Part shown: one piece after another, positions 47,789 through 57,069 of the stretch
Layout of the letters: each line of letters starts with the position of its first letter
Position numbering within the stretch: position 1 is the stretch's first letter
NCBI GenBank assembly: GCA_017795105.1
Contig: CP051247.1
Location: 248,001 to 312,000 of the forward strand
Direction of reading: 5' to 3'
Length of the DNA stretch: 64,000 nt
DNA from: Planctomycetaceae bacterium
GTDB taxonomy: Bacteria > Planctomycetota > Planctomycetia > Planctomycetales > Planctomycetaceae
Translations under genes and position numbers: made by a program
Notes under the pieces: generated by a model
The model's input: the letters and a program-made list of their open reading frames with translations, nothing else
Database searches by the model: none
Told to the model about the DNA's origin: nothing

Positions 47789-48567
47789 CACTGATCCTCC
47801 TCTCCACCGTAGTCGTCGAGCTCTTTGAGTTCGACTCCATTGCTGAACTGATCCAGTCCGAGATCCGCCTCCCAGCCGAAGTAGACACTCGACCGTCGGC
47901 CCTGCGACTCCCAGATCTTCTTTTGCTCGTCATCCAGAGCCGGACCGATCACTTCCACGGAAGGAAGCGGAGAATACTGCCCGTAGAGATAAACCTGCAT
48001 ATTCTGCAGCCAGGAAGGAAGGACGTTCTCCTTGATCAGGGAGACGACATGGGCATGCTGTTCACGTTCAAGAGCGAGCATTCGGTCCACTTCCAGGGCC
48101 ATGACTTCGGCCACGGCCTGCTTCCGGAACTCCTCGCGGCTCTTTAACTCGTTCTCGTATCGATCCGCCAGTTCAGCCGGAAGAGTGGCTCTGGTGGCAA
48201 TGCGCAGAGGCGTGATCAGGCGATCCTGGATTCGCGATTCGTCGTCTTTGAGATGGTGATGCTCATGTTCTTTCAACCACTTGGCCAGTTCAGGCAGCCG
48301 CTCTTCGCCAGCAGCCCGGATCTTTTCAACCTGTTCCGGATTCGGGTTGCACGTCTTCCGCAGGAAATGCATCTCGATCGTAAGGACGCGGCGAAGAGCA
48401 AGGAAGAACTGCCGATGCTGAGCCGGAACGCCCTCAGGCAAATCTTCCGCGGCCTCCTCAGCAGGCATTAACTGGATCATCACGGCCTCCTGCTGGGCGT
48501 CGGCATGGACGACGCCAAACGCAAGCGACATCAACAGCGTCGCGCTTATAATCAAGTATCGATTCAT
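47788..48567 (-). CDS. Small secreted helical protein, paralogue A
   Basis: 259 residues. A signal peptide (YLIISATLLMSLAFGVVHAD) precedes a helical body with a strongly polar centre (KEHEHHHLKDDESR). The C-terminus is acidic (LDDYGGEEDQ). ATG 48567 was chosen because GGAGAGG lies six bases upstream; the open frame continues upstream without support. It resembles the next gene's product (shared Cys, x-AGE-x motif). No database family is recognised. In the His/Asp-rich stretch metal binding is possible but unproven. Confidence 0.7.
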   Translation of the reverse strand: MNRYLIISATLLMSLAFGVVHADAQQEAVMIQLMPAEEAAEDLPEGVPAQHRQFFLALRRVLTIEMHFLRKTCNPNPEQVEKIRAAGEERLPELAKWLKEHEHHHLKDDESRIQDRLITPLRIATRATLPAELADRYENELKSREEFRKQAVAEVMALEVDRMLALEREQHAHVVSLIKENVLPSWLQNMQVYLYGQYSPLPSVEVIGPALDDEQKKIWESQGRRSSVYFGWEADLGLDQFSNGVELKELDDYGGEEDQ

Positions 48568-48599
48568 GGTAAGCCTCTCCAAACGCATTCGAAGTTCGA

Positions 48600-51500
48600 T
48601 CAGTTCGACGAAGAGGGCGAGGCTTCATCGATCCGCTGGAAGTACTCGTCGAGTCCCGAGCGGAATTCTTCGGGCAAAACAGGTCCGGCATTCCCCGTCG
48701 CCTGACTCGTCTCTTTTCTTTCGCGGATCTCTTTCTCGTTCACGCCCGATCCAACGAGCGCCAGCGCGGTATCGGATGTCGTTCCGCCGCCACCACCTCC
48801 GGGATTCGCTCCGCCGCCACCGCCACCGTTCGGATTAAATCGCTTCGACTGCAACAGCAGTTCAATGGCTTCGGTTTCGGCGGCAATCGCGGAGGAGCCG
48901 GTATCTGGGCGACTTAGGATCTGTGTCGCATCGACCATAACCCGCGAGACAGCATCGAGCAGCCGAAGTTCTTTTCCGAAATCACTCTCGGCATCCGGCA
49001 ACTCGAGTATCCGAAGGACGACATCGTCGATCCGTTTCCGCAATTCCTCCTGGGTTTCTGAGAGCCGGCCCGCTTCTTTCTCGTGTTCTTCCGTGGACAC
49101 GGCGGCACGAGCCTGTTCAGCGACGCGAGTTTGCTCGCGAAGGTCGATTTCGCCTTCAAGAATCTGCAGGACTTCAAGGACAATCGAAGGAGGAAGGCTC
49201 CCCTTGGACTTGCAGCCAGGACAGGCGCCGCACTTCGTCACTTCAACCAGATCTTCCGCCCAGCGGTCCAGCGACTCGCTCCAGAACTCGGCTTGAGCGA
49301 TCGAGAGGCCGCTTTCCTCGACGAGTTCATCGCTCAGACTCCGGAGTCCCTCAACAACTTTCTCTTCACGCATCTCATCGAGCACAACTTTGAACTGGTT
49401 GTAGCGGCTGCGTTCAAAGTAAGCGGCCATGTCGTCCATGATATACGAAACGTCTTTGCTGCTCTCGACCTCGACGTTGGACAGACTCTTGAACTCCTCC
49501 GCCTGATCGACGTGACGAATTTTCTCGACGCCAAAGGCATCTGAAGCATGAGTCGCCAACCGGCCTGCGACCTGTTCCTGTCGTCGGGACGCAGCTTTCA
49601 GCCGCTTGACCAGTGTGCTCCCTTCCAGATTCGCCAGAATCTCGTTGAGCTCGTCGGCAATCTTTTCGAACTCGGCCAACAGATCCTTCTGCTCTCGAAC
49701 TGCTTCTTCCATCTGCTCGCCGGCGGGCGTCTTTGGCTTATTGCCTTTCCCATTCCCGGCCAGCATGGTGTTGGGAAGAGTCAAGCGGGGATCCTTCGGC
49801 TTCGACTGCCCCGGCTGTCCTTCGCCAGGTTCATTGCGCGTCGACTCGATATCAGTCAACGTCGGAACGGTCGGGCGTGCTTCCTTCGGTTTGTCGCCTT
49901 GCTTTCCTCCGGAACCTTTCATATTCGAACGATTTTGCCCAGCGGAAGCCGTCGGCTTCGCAGACTGCGTTCCCGCTACCTGTGGAGCCCTGGCGGCATC
50001 GTTCAATAAGTCGGCCACGGAAGGCATCCGGTTCCCCGAGATATCTTTGAGGATCTGCATCATTTCCGCCCAGCGATCGAGATGTCCCACGCCTATCTCA
50101 GGATTGCGCATCGCCTGTCGAAGCAGATCTTCTCCACCGACGATCAACTGTCCCAGACGTCGTCCATTGACACGCTCACCAGCCGCTTGAGCTTCGATGC
50201 GGCGGCGCACTTCAGGATCGTCCAGCTGGCCGGGATCCAGACTTCGCAGCTCCTTGTTGGTTTCATGGAGTTGCAATTCACGATCGCGGATATCCAACGC
50301 CAGTCGATGCCAGCGACTCAGCTGCTCGGTCACCCAGATTGCATGCTGATCGGGATCAAGAATGAAGTAGATGCAGGAAGGCGAGTACACGCGTTCCCGA
50401 TTCGGCAGATAATCTTCGACGAACAGTCGCACCTCCACCGGTTGCGGCGCAATATCGAACTGCTTGCCCGAGAACGTGGCGACCAGTTCAAGCAACTCGG
50501 CCTCGGGATTGCCTGCTCCAATCAGCCTCTCTCCTTCAGCCCGTTCATTGAGGGTCGGATCGAGACCTTTCCATTCGATGCCCACACGCCGGACTCCGAA
50601 GTCATCGCGAGCTTTCACAGTGAAAGTCAGAACTTCACTGTCGAGTAGAATCTTCTTTCGCGGAAGATTCTCACAGATCAGATTTGGGGCTTCGTCTTCG
50701 GTCGGAACAATTTCCAGCTCGAATGGCTGCAGTCCACTCAGACCAAAGACATCCTTCCAGGAGAATTCGAGCGTCGTCGGATCGTTAATCAGCACGCGCT
50801 CGGATCGAATCGTACTTCCGGATAGCTCGGAGGGGCGGCTGTTGATCGTCGCCTCAGCGAGATCGCGAGAGACATTGGCCGACAGCCGGGCCGCACTACC
50901 GCGTACCACATTGACTGTTCCGCCGCGAATATTCTTCTCCAGCGCTTCGCTACGTTGCAGGTACTCAGGAAGAACAAAGGTCGCAGTCAGATCGACCAGT
51001 TCGGGACGAAGCTTCGGCTCAATTCGTGTTGAGCCGTAGTAATCGCCAATGGAGACATTCAGAGAGCCGGGCGCGATCTGCGCAGGCAGAGGGAATTCGT
51101 AACGCTGGTCCTTCAACACCGACTTGACCGGATCGACTCCCGTCAGCCGCGCTTCGGCTTCCTCTGGAGACCATTCTGTTCCTTCCTTCAGGGCGACGGG
51201 AATGGTGAATGGCTCCCCGTGAGGAACGACGATCTGTTCGGGCAGATCATCGACGGCGGCGTAGGTGTAACGCGGGGTCGCCGACCAGGGAGCAAGATAG
51301 CGTTTCCAGGCATTCCCAGCCGCAATCGTCGTCGCGGTCCAGAGTCCGACGGCAACCAGAGCGAGTGAAATTGCGGTCGCCGCCCGGATTCGATGGCGGG
51401 GGTGCGGAACAGCGTTTGAAAAGTCTTTCTGCTCGGCCTGTAACGTGACCTGACGAATCGCCGCTTTGACCAGGGCACGGGAACGATTCTGTTCCTCATC

Positions 51501-51854
51501 GTCTTCGGCGAGTTCGATCACCCCGAGCAGCTGATCGCCGATATCGGGATGTTCCTGCATCAGCAGCCGGGCCAGTTGATCGAGCCTCCGCCGCTGCCAG
51601 ACCCAACGGTTCAACGTCCAGGGAATCATCGCACAGACCAGCATGGCTGCGGTGAAGATCAGCCCCCGCACAATCGCCGGCGTATCGATAAACCGATCGA
51701 GGGTGAACGTGAGCAGGTAGCCAAGCAGGACGCCGGCAATGGCTCCGGCGACCGCTTCAACAATCTTGATCGTCCAGACGCGACGCCGGAAGTCGATCAA
51801 TTTTTCGCGGAGCAACCCCGGAATTTCGAGCCGCTGATTGGGTGACGGATCCAT
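48600..51854 (-). CDS. DUF4175-like giant membrane protein
   Basis: 1084 residues. Two N-terminal membrane helices (AVAGAIAGVLLGYLLTFTLD; GLIFTAAMLVCAMIPWTL) and a third near 160-180 anchor it. The middle holds beta-rich domains (LPEQIVVPHGEPFTIPVALK) typical of DUF4175-like planctomycete proteins. Then comes a long coiled, Glu/Gln-rich region with a Gly/Lys/Pro-rich low-complexity spacer (~660-740). A CGACPGCKSKG cysteine cluster lies near residue 865. The tail ends in Gly-rich repeats and EYFQRIDEASPSS. A strong AAGGAG precedes the ATG. It lies 46 bp after the VWA gene in the MoxR operon, so it may be the scaffold on which the VWA proteins act. Confidence 0.85.
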   Translation of the reverse strand: MDPSPNQRLEIPGLLREKLIDFRRRVWTIKIVEAVAGAIAGVLLGYLLTFTLDRFIDTPAIVRGLIFTAAMLVCAMIPWTLNRWVWQRRRLDQLARLLMQEHPDIGDQLLGVIELAEDDEEQNRSRALVKAAIRQVTLQAEQKDFSNAVPHPRHRIRAATAISLALVAVGLWTATTIAAGNAWKRYLAPWSATPRYTYAAVDDLPEQIVVPHGEPFTIPVALKEGTEWSPEEAEARLTGVDPVKSVLKDQRYEFPLPAQIAPGSLNVSIGDYYGSTRIEPKLRPELVDLTATFVLPEYLQRSEALEKNIRGGTVNVVRGSAARLSANVSRDLAEATINSRPSELSGSTIRSERVLINDPTTLEFSWKDVFGLSGLQPFELEIVPTEDEAPNLICENLPRKKILLDSEVLTFTVKARDDFGVRRVGIEWKGLDPTLNERAEGERLIGAGNPEAELLELVATFSGKQFDIAPQPVEVRLFVEDYLPNRERVYSPSCIYFILDPDQHAIWVTEQLSRWHRLALDIRDRELQLHETNKELRSLDPGQLDDPEVRRRIEAQAAGERVNGRRLGQLIVGGEDLLRQAMRNPEIGVGHLDRWAEMMQILKDISGNRMPSVADLLNDAARAPQVAGTQSAKPTASAGQNRSNMKGSGGKQGDKPKEARPTVPTLTDIESTRNEPGEGQPGQSKPKDPRLTLPNTMLAGNGKGNKPKTPAGEQMEEAVREQKDLLAEFEKIADELNEILANLEGSTLVKRLKAASRRQEQVAGRLATHASDAFGVEKIRHVDQAEEFKSLSNVEVESSKDVSYIMDDMAAYFERSRYNQFKVVLDEMREEKVVEGLRSLSDELVEESGLSIAQAEFWSESLDRWAEDLVEVTKCGACPGCKSKGSLPPSIVLEVLQILEGEIDLREQTRVAEQARAAVSTEEHEKEAGRLSETQEELRKRIDDVVLRILELPDAESDFGKELRLLDAVSRVMVDATQILSRPDTGSSAIAAETEAIELLLQSKRFNPNGGGGGGANPGGGGGGTTSDTALALVGSGVNEKEIRERKETSQATGNAGPVLPEEFRSGLDEYFQRIDEASPSSSN

Positions 51855-51900
51855 GATCTCTCCTTACCGCACGCGTTCCCGAGTACAAAACCTGAACATT

Positions 51901-54096
51901 CTACACCAGTCCCGTGGCCTTTCGCCAGACCCAGAAAATACCAAGCAGGACGACGACCACTCCGGCGATTGCCGGATGACTCCACAGCTGCAACCGACGA
52001 ACCGAAAGCGGTGGCTGCGGCAGCGTCGACAATGACTGTACGATCCGCTCGACTTCGTTGGGGCCGACCATCGCCGCATCGGTCATACGGGCGATTTCTT
52101 CAAGCACATCAGGGCGGGCCGGTTTGCCAATCAATTCGAGAGCCTGCCCCTGAACGTAGACTTCGGTTTGCAAAGTGGTCGATGTCTGACCGCTGGCCAG
52201 AGTCACCTGATGGGCCCCCGCTTCAGATGTCGTAAACTGACCTCGGAATACCCCCCATTCGGCTCCCTCCGACTGCAGTCGCACGGTCTCGAGCTTGCCG
52301 GACGGCGCTTTGATCCGGGCGATCACGTCGCCTTTGGAAAGTGGTTCTCCTGAGTCGCTCATCACATGAGCCGTCAACGAGAGCGTATTCCGCACTTCCG
52401 GCTGCTCGGGCGTGTAGAACAGTCGCATATTCTCGCCCTTGGCCATATTCCGTTGATAAGCCATCCAACGGATAACCTGCCCCCAGAAGCGATAGTGGAA
52501 CTGATCTTCGACTCCCTTGCGCCACCGCCAGGCCCCATCGGTTCCCATGAACAGGACCTTGCCGGCTCCATAGGTTCGGGTCACCAGCAAGGGAAGACGA
52601 CCGTATTCGTTCGACATGTCACCATGCACCGCCAGCGTCTCCGTGCCGGCTTTGGCTCGAACGACCGCGGCGTACCATTGAAACCCGGGAAGTGTCTCCC
52701 AGATCTGAAGATTCTCTTCCGCGGTGTCGGCCAGCCGCGTCAGCAGGCTGCGACGCCCGGTTTCGGTCAACTCAAGAATCGAAGCTGTCCGCGATCCCCA
52801 GCCACCTTCCTGAAGAGGATCGAGTTGCACGGGATACAGTTCGCCCAAAGGCGAGTCGATCAGAGTCGAGTGCCGTCCCTGCCAGCCCGGCATCAGAATC
52901 AGACCACTGGCCTGTTTCTCGATCAGCCCTTTGATGAGCTCACATTGTTCGGTCGTCAGTTGATCCGGCTCGACGCCGACGTCTCCCAGAAAGACGACAT
53001 CGTAGGGAGCGATCTCCTCGATGCTGGCCGGAAATTGTTTGATGTAATCGGAGGATCCGCCTCCAGTTTTGCTTAAACCTGGATGAAACAACAGGCAGGA
53101 AACCTCAACGCCCGGGTCGCGGGACAGTGCATTTCGCAGATAGCGATATTCCCACCGCGGAACCGATTCGACGATGAGCACCCTGAGCTTTTCTTCGCGA
53201 ATCGAAATCGGAGCCGTCCGGGCGTTATTGTCGAGTATCAGTTCATCGGTGTGCTGCGGTACTTCCAATGTGACGGTGAAGTTCCCTTCGGTCAGCGGAT
53301 TCCAGACGATGGCATCGGACGTCTTCCCAGCCGGAGCAACGCGGACGTCTTTCGTCAGCGTCTCGCCAGAAGAAGTGGTCGCGGTCACAGTCGTCAGGTA
53401 TTCCCGCGGCAGCGAACTCTCGATCGTGAACGGGATGCGCACACTCTTGCCCGCAACGCCAATCGTCGGCAGGTCCACGGCTGTCAGCTCGATGTCTGGT
53501 AAACGGTTCTCGCTCCCGGCAGCCACTGTATAAACGGGGATCTTCTGCAATCGCAGTCGCGACGCGGCTTCGACCGGCGGCTTGCCTGTGTTCCAGTCGC
53601 CATCAGAAATCAGTACGACTCCCAGCAGATTCTTCACCCGGTCACTGACATTGTGCAGGGGGTCATACAGGTTGGTCCCGCTCTCTTCGGTGTTCTGAAC
53701 GATCGGCTCGACGACAACATCGAATCGCCGGGCCAGCTTCTGCCAGGTTTCGGTTTCGGTCAGTGGAGCAATCGCCTCGCGTCGGGACATGATGCTGCGG
53801 GTCGCTTCATGCATCGCAACATCCTGGGTCTCCATGCTGCGGGAATCGTCGTAGAGGATGGCGATCGCCGGCTTCGTTTCCGGCCGAAACTCCTCGACCC
53901 ATTCCGGCTGATTGAAGAGAACGGCGATCAGAATCACGATGACAACCCGCAGCAACTCCTGCAGGCCATGGGTGAGCGAGTAGCCGCTGCGAGACCACGA
54001 ATAAGCACTGATCGCGATGACCGTGAGCACAATCGCAACGGAAACCGCGACACCGGTGGCGGTGGTCATGAACGTGAGCTGCTGCACGGAATTCAT
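51901..54096 (-). CDS. VWA-type membrane protein with glutamine-amidotransferase-like core
   Basis: 731 residues. Two N-terminal membrane helices (GVAVSVAIVLTVIAISAYSW; LLRVVIVILIAVLFNQ) precede a von Willebrand A-type domain whose metal-site DxSxS is at 83-87 (YDDSRSME). A later GATase-1-like segment (VLIVESVPRWEYRYLRNALS, then PYDVVFLGDVG and PLLVTRTYGAGKVLFMGTDG) is present, as in related BatA-like proteins. A C-terminal beta domain and a final membrane helix (IAGVVVVLLGIFWVW) end it. Start overlaps the BatA stop by four bases (ATGA), so the two are translationally coupled. Confidence 0.88.
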   Translation of the reverse strand: MNSVQQLTFMTTATGVAVSVAIVLTVIAISAYSWSRSGYSLTHGLQELLRVVIVILIAVLFNQPEWVEEFRPETKPAIAILYDDSRSMETQDVAMHEATRSIMSRREAIAPLTETETWQKLARRFDVVVEPIVQNTEESGTNLYDPLHNVSDRVKNLLGVVLISDGDWNTGKPPVEAASRLRLQKIPVYTVAAGSENRLPDIELTAVDLPTIGVAGKSVRIPFTIESSLPREYLTTVTATTSSGETLTKDVRVAPAGKTSDAIVWNPLTEGNFTVTLEVPQHTDELILDNNARTAPISIREEKLRVLIVESVPRWEYRYLRNALSRDPGVEVSCLLFHPGLSKTGGGSSDYIKQFPASIEEIAPYDVVFLGDVGVEPDQLTTEQCELIKGLIEKQASGLILMPGWQGRHSTLIDSPLGELYPVQLDPLQEGGWGSRTASILELTETGRRSLLTRLADTAEENLQIWETLPGFQWYAAVVRAKAGTETLAVHGDMSNEYGRLPLLVTRTYGAGKVLFMGTDGAWRWRKGVEDQFHYRFWGQVIRWMAYQRNMAKGENMRLFYTPEQPEVRNTLSLTAHVMSDSGEPLSKGDVIARIKAPSGKLETVRLQSEGAEWGVFRGQFTTSEAGAHQVTLASGQTSTTLQTEVYVQGQALELIGKPARPDVLEEIARMTDAAMVGPNEVERIVQSLSTLPQPPLSVRRLQLWSHPAIAGVVVVLLGIFWVWRKATGLV

Positions 54097-56099
54097 GCTG
54101 GCACCTCCCTGGCGAACGCAGGATTGACACCCGCCTGAGCAATTCGACGACGAGGAATCGACAGCGCCGCTTCGACAATAAGTGCGAGCAACATCAGAAA
54201 CAGGAACGTGGCCCAGATCTCACGGAGCAGGGCATTGTCTTCGCCGATCTGCTCATCGACTCGATCAAACTGCAGGCCCTGAAACAGACCAGCCATTCGT
54301 TCCGGATCGACAATCAGAGGGCGGTCTTCTTCGACACTGCGGTTGACCGCATAGAGTCGCTCGTCTTCTTCGTAAGCTCCGGCATGAAACCGATAGCGCG
54401 TCGACACCGCCGTCTCATCGCTTGAAAGACGCTGCCAGCGTTCCGCCTGAACGCCGTCGACCGAACCGGCGACCACCTGACGAGCAGCTGCCAGAGATTC
54501 GGCTCCTTCCGCAAGTGCTCGCTGAATCACCGCATACAGGACGATTCCGTTCCGGGCGAGCGTTGAATGATCGTCGGTCGCCCGGGTTCCGCAAAAGTAG
54601 ATGTTTCGTTGAGACGTAATCGCACGGCTCAGGAGAGCATCGCCTGAATCGAGCGTCGCGAGTCGCGACTGTTCCCCCTCGATGGTCCGGTATCGCCGGA
54701 TCCCGAGCTCATTGACCGGCAGGGCCTCGCCGCTGCGAACGTTCGCCAGCACATCCTGATCCTGTCGCCAGCTTACAGTCTGAAATCCTTCTGGCTCCTC
54801 GTGCCAGTCGCCCCAGCTCAGCCCCGCGAATTCGCCTGAACGTCCGCCTTCCGGGGGGAAGAAGATCACCCGGCCGCCTCGATCGATCACAGATTGCACG
54901 AGCGGCCGCCGCGAATCATCCGGCAGTTCGGCCTGCCAGAGGAGCAGGGCCACCTGATCCCAGTCCGCGGTCTCCGCCTGTTGCGGCGTGAGTACCGTCA
55001 CTGCGGCCTGCGTGTTGATTTCCGGGGAGATCTCGGCAGCGAGCTTCAGCGAACGAACGCTGTCTTCGTTATCGGAGACAATCAACGTCTGACGTGGCGG
55101 AGGTTCATCGAAGACGAAATAGAACTCGTTGTCGGCAACGTTGCCGTCTGCTGGAATCGTCAGTCGACCCCAGCCGCGTTTCAGCTGATCGCCCTCAAGG
55201 GGAATCGCGTAATCGACCAGCTCCGTCTCTTTTCCCGTGAGTTCGACGGGAATCTCGCTGATTCCTCCCGCCAGTTCCAACCGGACCGGGAGGGTTGTCT
55301 TCTCGCTTTCAGACTGCCGCACGACAAATGAGATCAACAATTCGCGACCGGACATGGTTTCCCGGGTCTCGGCTGAAGTGAGGCGGATCGAGCGGTTTCC
55401 GCCGGCACCGTCGCCATAAGCCAGAAGATGAAATCGCGTCGGTGTCGGAGCTTCGAGAAACGCGTCACGCAGTACCTTCCAGCGGGCACTTTCGGCATCC
55501 CAGTCGTTCTGCCGCAGATCGGAACAGATCCAGATCTCGGTCTGACTGGGGCGATTGTCGCGAAGATACTCATAGGCGGACTGCAACATGCCGGGAATAT
55601 CGGCCGATGTGCTGTTGCTCTGAGCGGGAACCAGCGAATCGAGCACCCCGGGAGACTCGATCTCCACCGGCTGCAGCGTTGCACTGTCGATGACGACCCA
55701 ATGATTGGAGTGAATCAACTGCAGCGACTGAATCAGCTGAGTGCGGGCGGCATCGAGTTTCGTCACCCCGGCCCGGTTTCCCTGTTGCTGCATACTGGGG
55801 GAGGTATCGAGCAGGATAATTGTCGTATCGACAGTCCCCGGGGCAGCGAGACGCAACCAGCCACTGGCAAGAGGCCGACTAATGGCAAAGATCAACCCGG
55901 CAATTGCCAGCGTTCGCATCGCCAGAATGAGCCACTGCCGGATGCGGGCGTACCCACGCGACATCGTGGTCGCGGCCAGCAGGAACGTCATCGCGGCCCA
56001 TTCAATCGTGCGATACCGTCGCTGATTGATCAGATGGATCACGATCGGCAGGGCAATGATCGGAAGTGCCCAGAGCATGGCCGGCTGGAGGAAACTCAT
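54093..56099 (-). CDS. BatA-domain VWA membrane protein
   Basis: 668 residues. The N-terminus is a BatA domain (FLQPAMLWALPIIALPIVIH, then NQRRYRTIEWAAM) with membrane helices. A VWA domain follows with metal-site DxSxS at 98-102 (LLDTSPSMQ). The C-terminal half contains beta-sandwich and GATase-like parts (RVIFFPPEGGRSGEFAGLSW). A C-terminal membrane helix (FLFLMLLALIVEAALSI) ends it. Such proteins work with MoxR ATPases and DUF58 proteins in assembling or activating periplasmic complexes. It overlaps both the DUF58 gene before it and the VWA gene after it by four bases each. Confidence 0.92.
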   Translation of the reverse strand: MSFLQPAMLWALPIIALPIVIHLINQRRYRTIEWAAMTFLLAATTMSRGYARIRQWLILAMRTLAIAGLIFAISRPLASGWLRLAAPGTVDTTIILLDTSPSMQQQGNRAGVTKLDAARTQLIQSLQLIHSNHWVVIDSATLQPVEIESPGVLDSLVPAQSNSTSADIPGMLQSAYEYLRDNRPSQTEIWICSDLRQNDWDAESARWKVLRDAFLEAPTPTRFHLLAYGDGAGGNRSIRLTSAETRETMSGRELLISFVVRQSESEKTTLPVRLELAGGISEIPVELTGKETELVDYAIPLEGDQLKRGWGRLTIPADGNVADNEFYFVFDEPPPRQTLIVSDNEDSVRSLKLAAEISPEINTQAAVTVLTPQQAETADWDQVALLLWQAELPDDSRRPLVQSVIDRGGRVIFFPPEGGRSGEFAGLSWGDWHEEPEGFQTVSWRQDQDVLANVRSGEALPVNELGIRRYRTIEGEQSRLATLDSGDALLSRAITSQRNIYFCGTRATDDHSTLARNGIVLYAVIQRALAEGAESLAAARQVVAGSVDGVQAERWQRLSSDETAVSTRYRFHAGAYEEDERLYAVNRSVEEDRPLIVDPERMAGLFQGLQFDRVDEQIGEDNALLREIWATFLFLMLLALIVEAALSIPRRRIAQAGVNPAFAREVPA

Positions 56100-57007
56100 C
56101 GTGCCCCCTTCGTCCGCGCCCGCATGGCCAGGAAGTTCTGCAGAACCTGCTCGTAATCGCTGTCGAGTCGAATGCGGTGATAGTCGACTTCAGATCCCAG
56201 CACGACCGCCTTCATTTCTTCCAGATAGGCCTGCAGCGCTTTTTGGTAGCGATCCGCGATCTCATTCGGCTCGGCGAAGATCGAAGTTCCTCCTTCCATA
56301 TCGAGGAACCGCATCGGTCGCTGAAACTCGAAACTTAACTCCAGCGGATCGAGTAGATGAAAGACGACGACGTCGTGTTTTCGGAAACGAAGATGGTCAA
56401 ACGCTTCTCGCAGTTCCGCGGGAGGAACGAACAGATCGGAAATTAATACGACCATCGCCCGCTGTGGAATCGTCTCGGCCAGTTCATGCAACCGTTCGAC
56501 GAGCCGCGTATCTCCGCCGGCCTCGGCGTGTTCGAGAATGTCGAAGATTCCCCGCAGATGCGAAGGCGTTCGGCGCGGCGGGATCGTTCTCACGAGTTTG
56601 TCTGAGATGCAGGTCAGCCCGACGGCGTCGCCCTGTCGAATGGCGATATGTGCGAGACTTCCGGCAATGCGACGGGCATACTCGAGTCGGGTCACTCCCG
56701 TGGAGCCGAAGTTCATCGAGCCGCTCGTGTCCAGAATCAGGCAGCAGCGGAGGTTCGTATCGGCTTCAAACTCTTTGACATAGTACCGGTCGGACCGCCC
56801 ATAGGCTCGCCAGTCGAGACGCCGGAGATCATCGCCCGGAACGTATTTTCGATATTCTGCGAACTCGACACTGGAGCCCCGATGCGGGCTGGAGTGGATT
56901 CCCGAAACGTTCCCGACCATCGCCCGACGGGAGAAGAGCGGAATCGACGACAGGCGCGAGAGCACCTGAGGATCGAGAAAACTGCGTTGAGGTCCGCTGA
57001 TTGACAT
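56096..57007 (-). CDS. DUF58 protein
   Basis: 303 residues, a cytoplasmic DUF58/VWA-like protein that pairs with MoxR ATPases. Family signature FAEYRKYVPGDDLRRLDWRA is present, followed by RYYVKEFEADTNLRC and a metal-site LILDTSGSM (D93-S95-S97). The C-terminal FHLLDPLELSFEFQRPMRFL is usual. Start ATG 57007. It overlaps the next gene by four bases (ATGA), which shows translational coupling. Confidence 0.95.
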   Translation of the reverse strand: MSISGPQRSFLDPQVLSRLSSIPLFSRRAMVGNVSGIHSSPHRGSSVEFAEYRKYVPGDDLRRLDWRAYGRSDRYYVKEFEADTNLRCCLILDTSGSMNFGSTGVTRLEYARRIAGSLAHIAIRQGDAVGLTCISDKLVRTIPPRRTPSHLRGIFDILEHAEAGGDTRLVERLHELAETIPQRAMVVLISDLFVPPAELREAFDHLRFRKHDVVVFHLLDPLELSFEFQRPMRFLDMEGGTSIFAEPNEIADRYQKALQAYLEEMKAVVLGSEVDYHRIRLDSDYEQVLQNFLAMRARTKGAR

Positions 57008-57069
57008 CGGGTTCTCTGTTTCGCCAGCAACGAGGTTCGTTCAGTAAGGAGAGCACTGCGCGACCTGGA

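Noticed and set aside
48776..48838. Gly-rich simple repeat inside the DUF4175-like gene
   Set aside because: Encodes Gly runs in a linker, common in such proteins; not a mobile or regulatory repeat.
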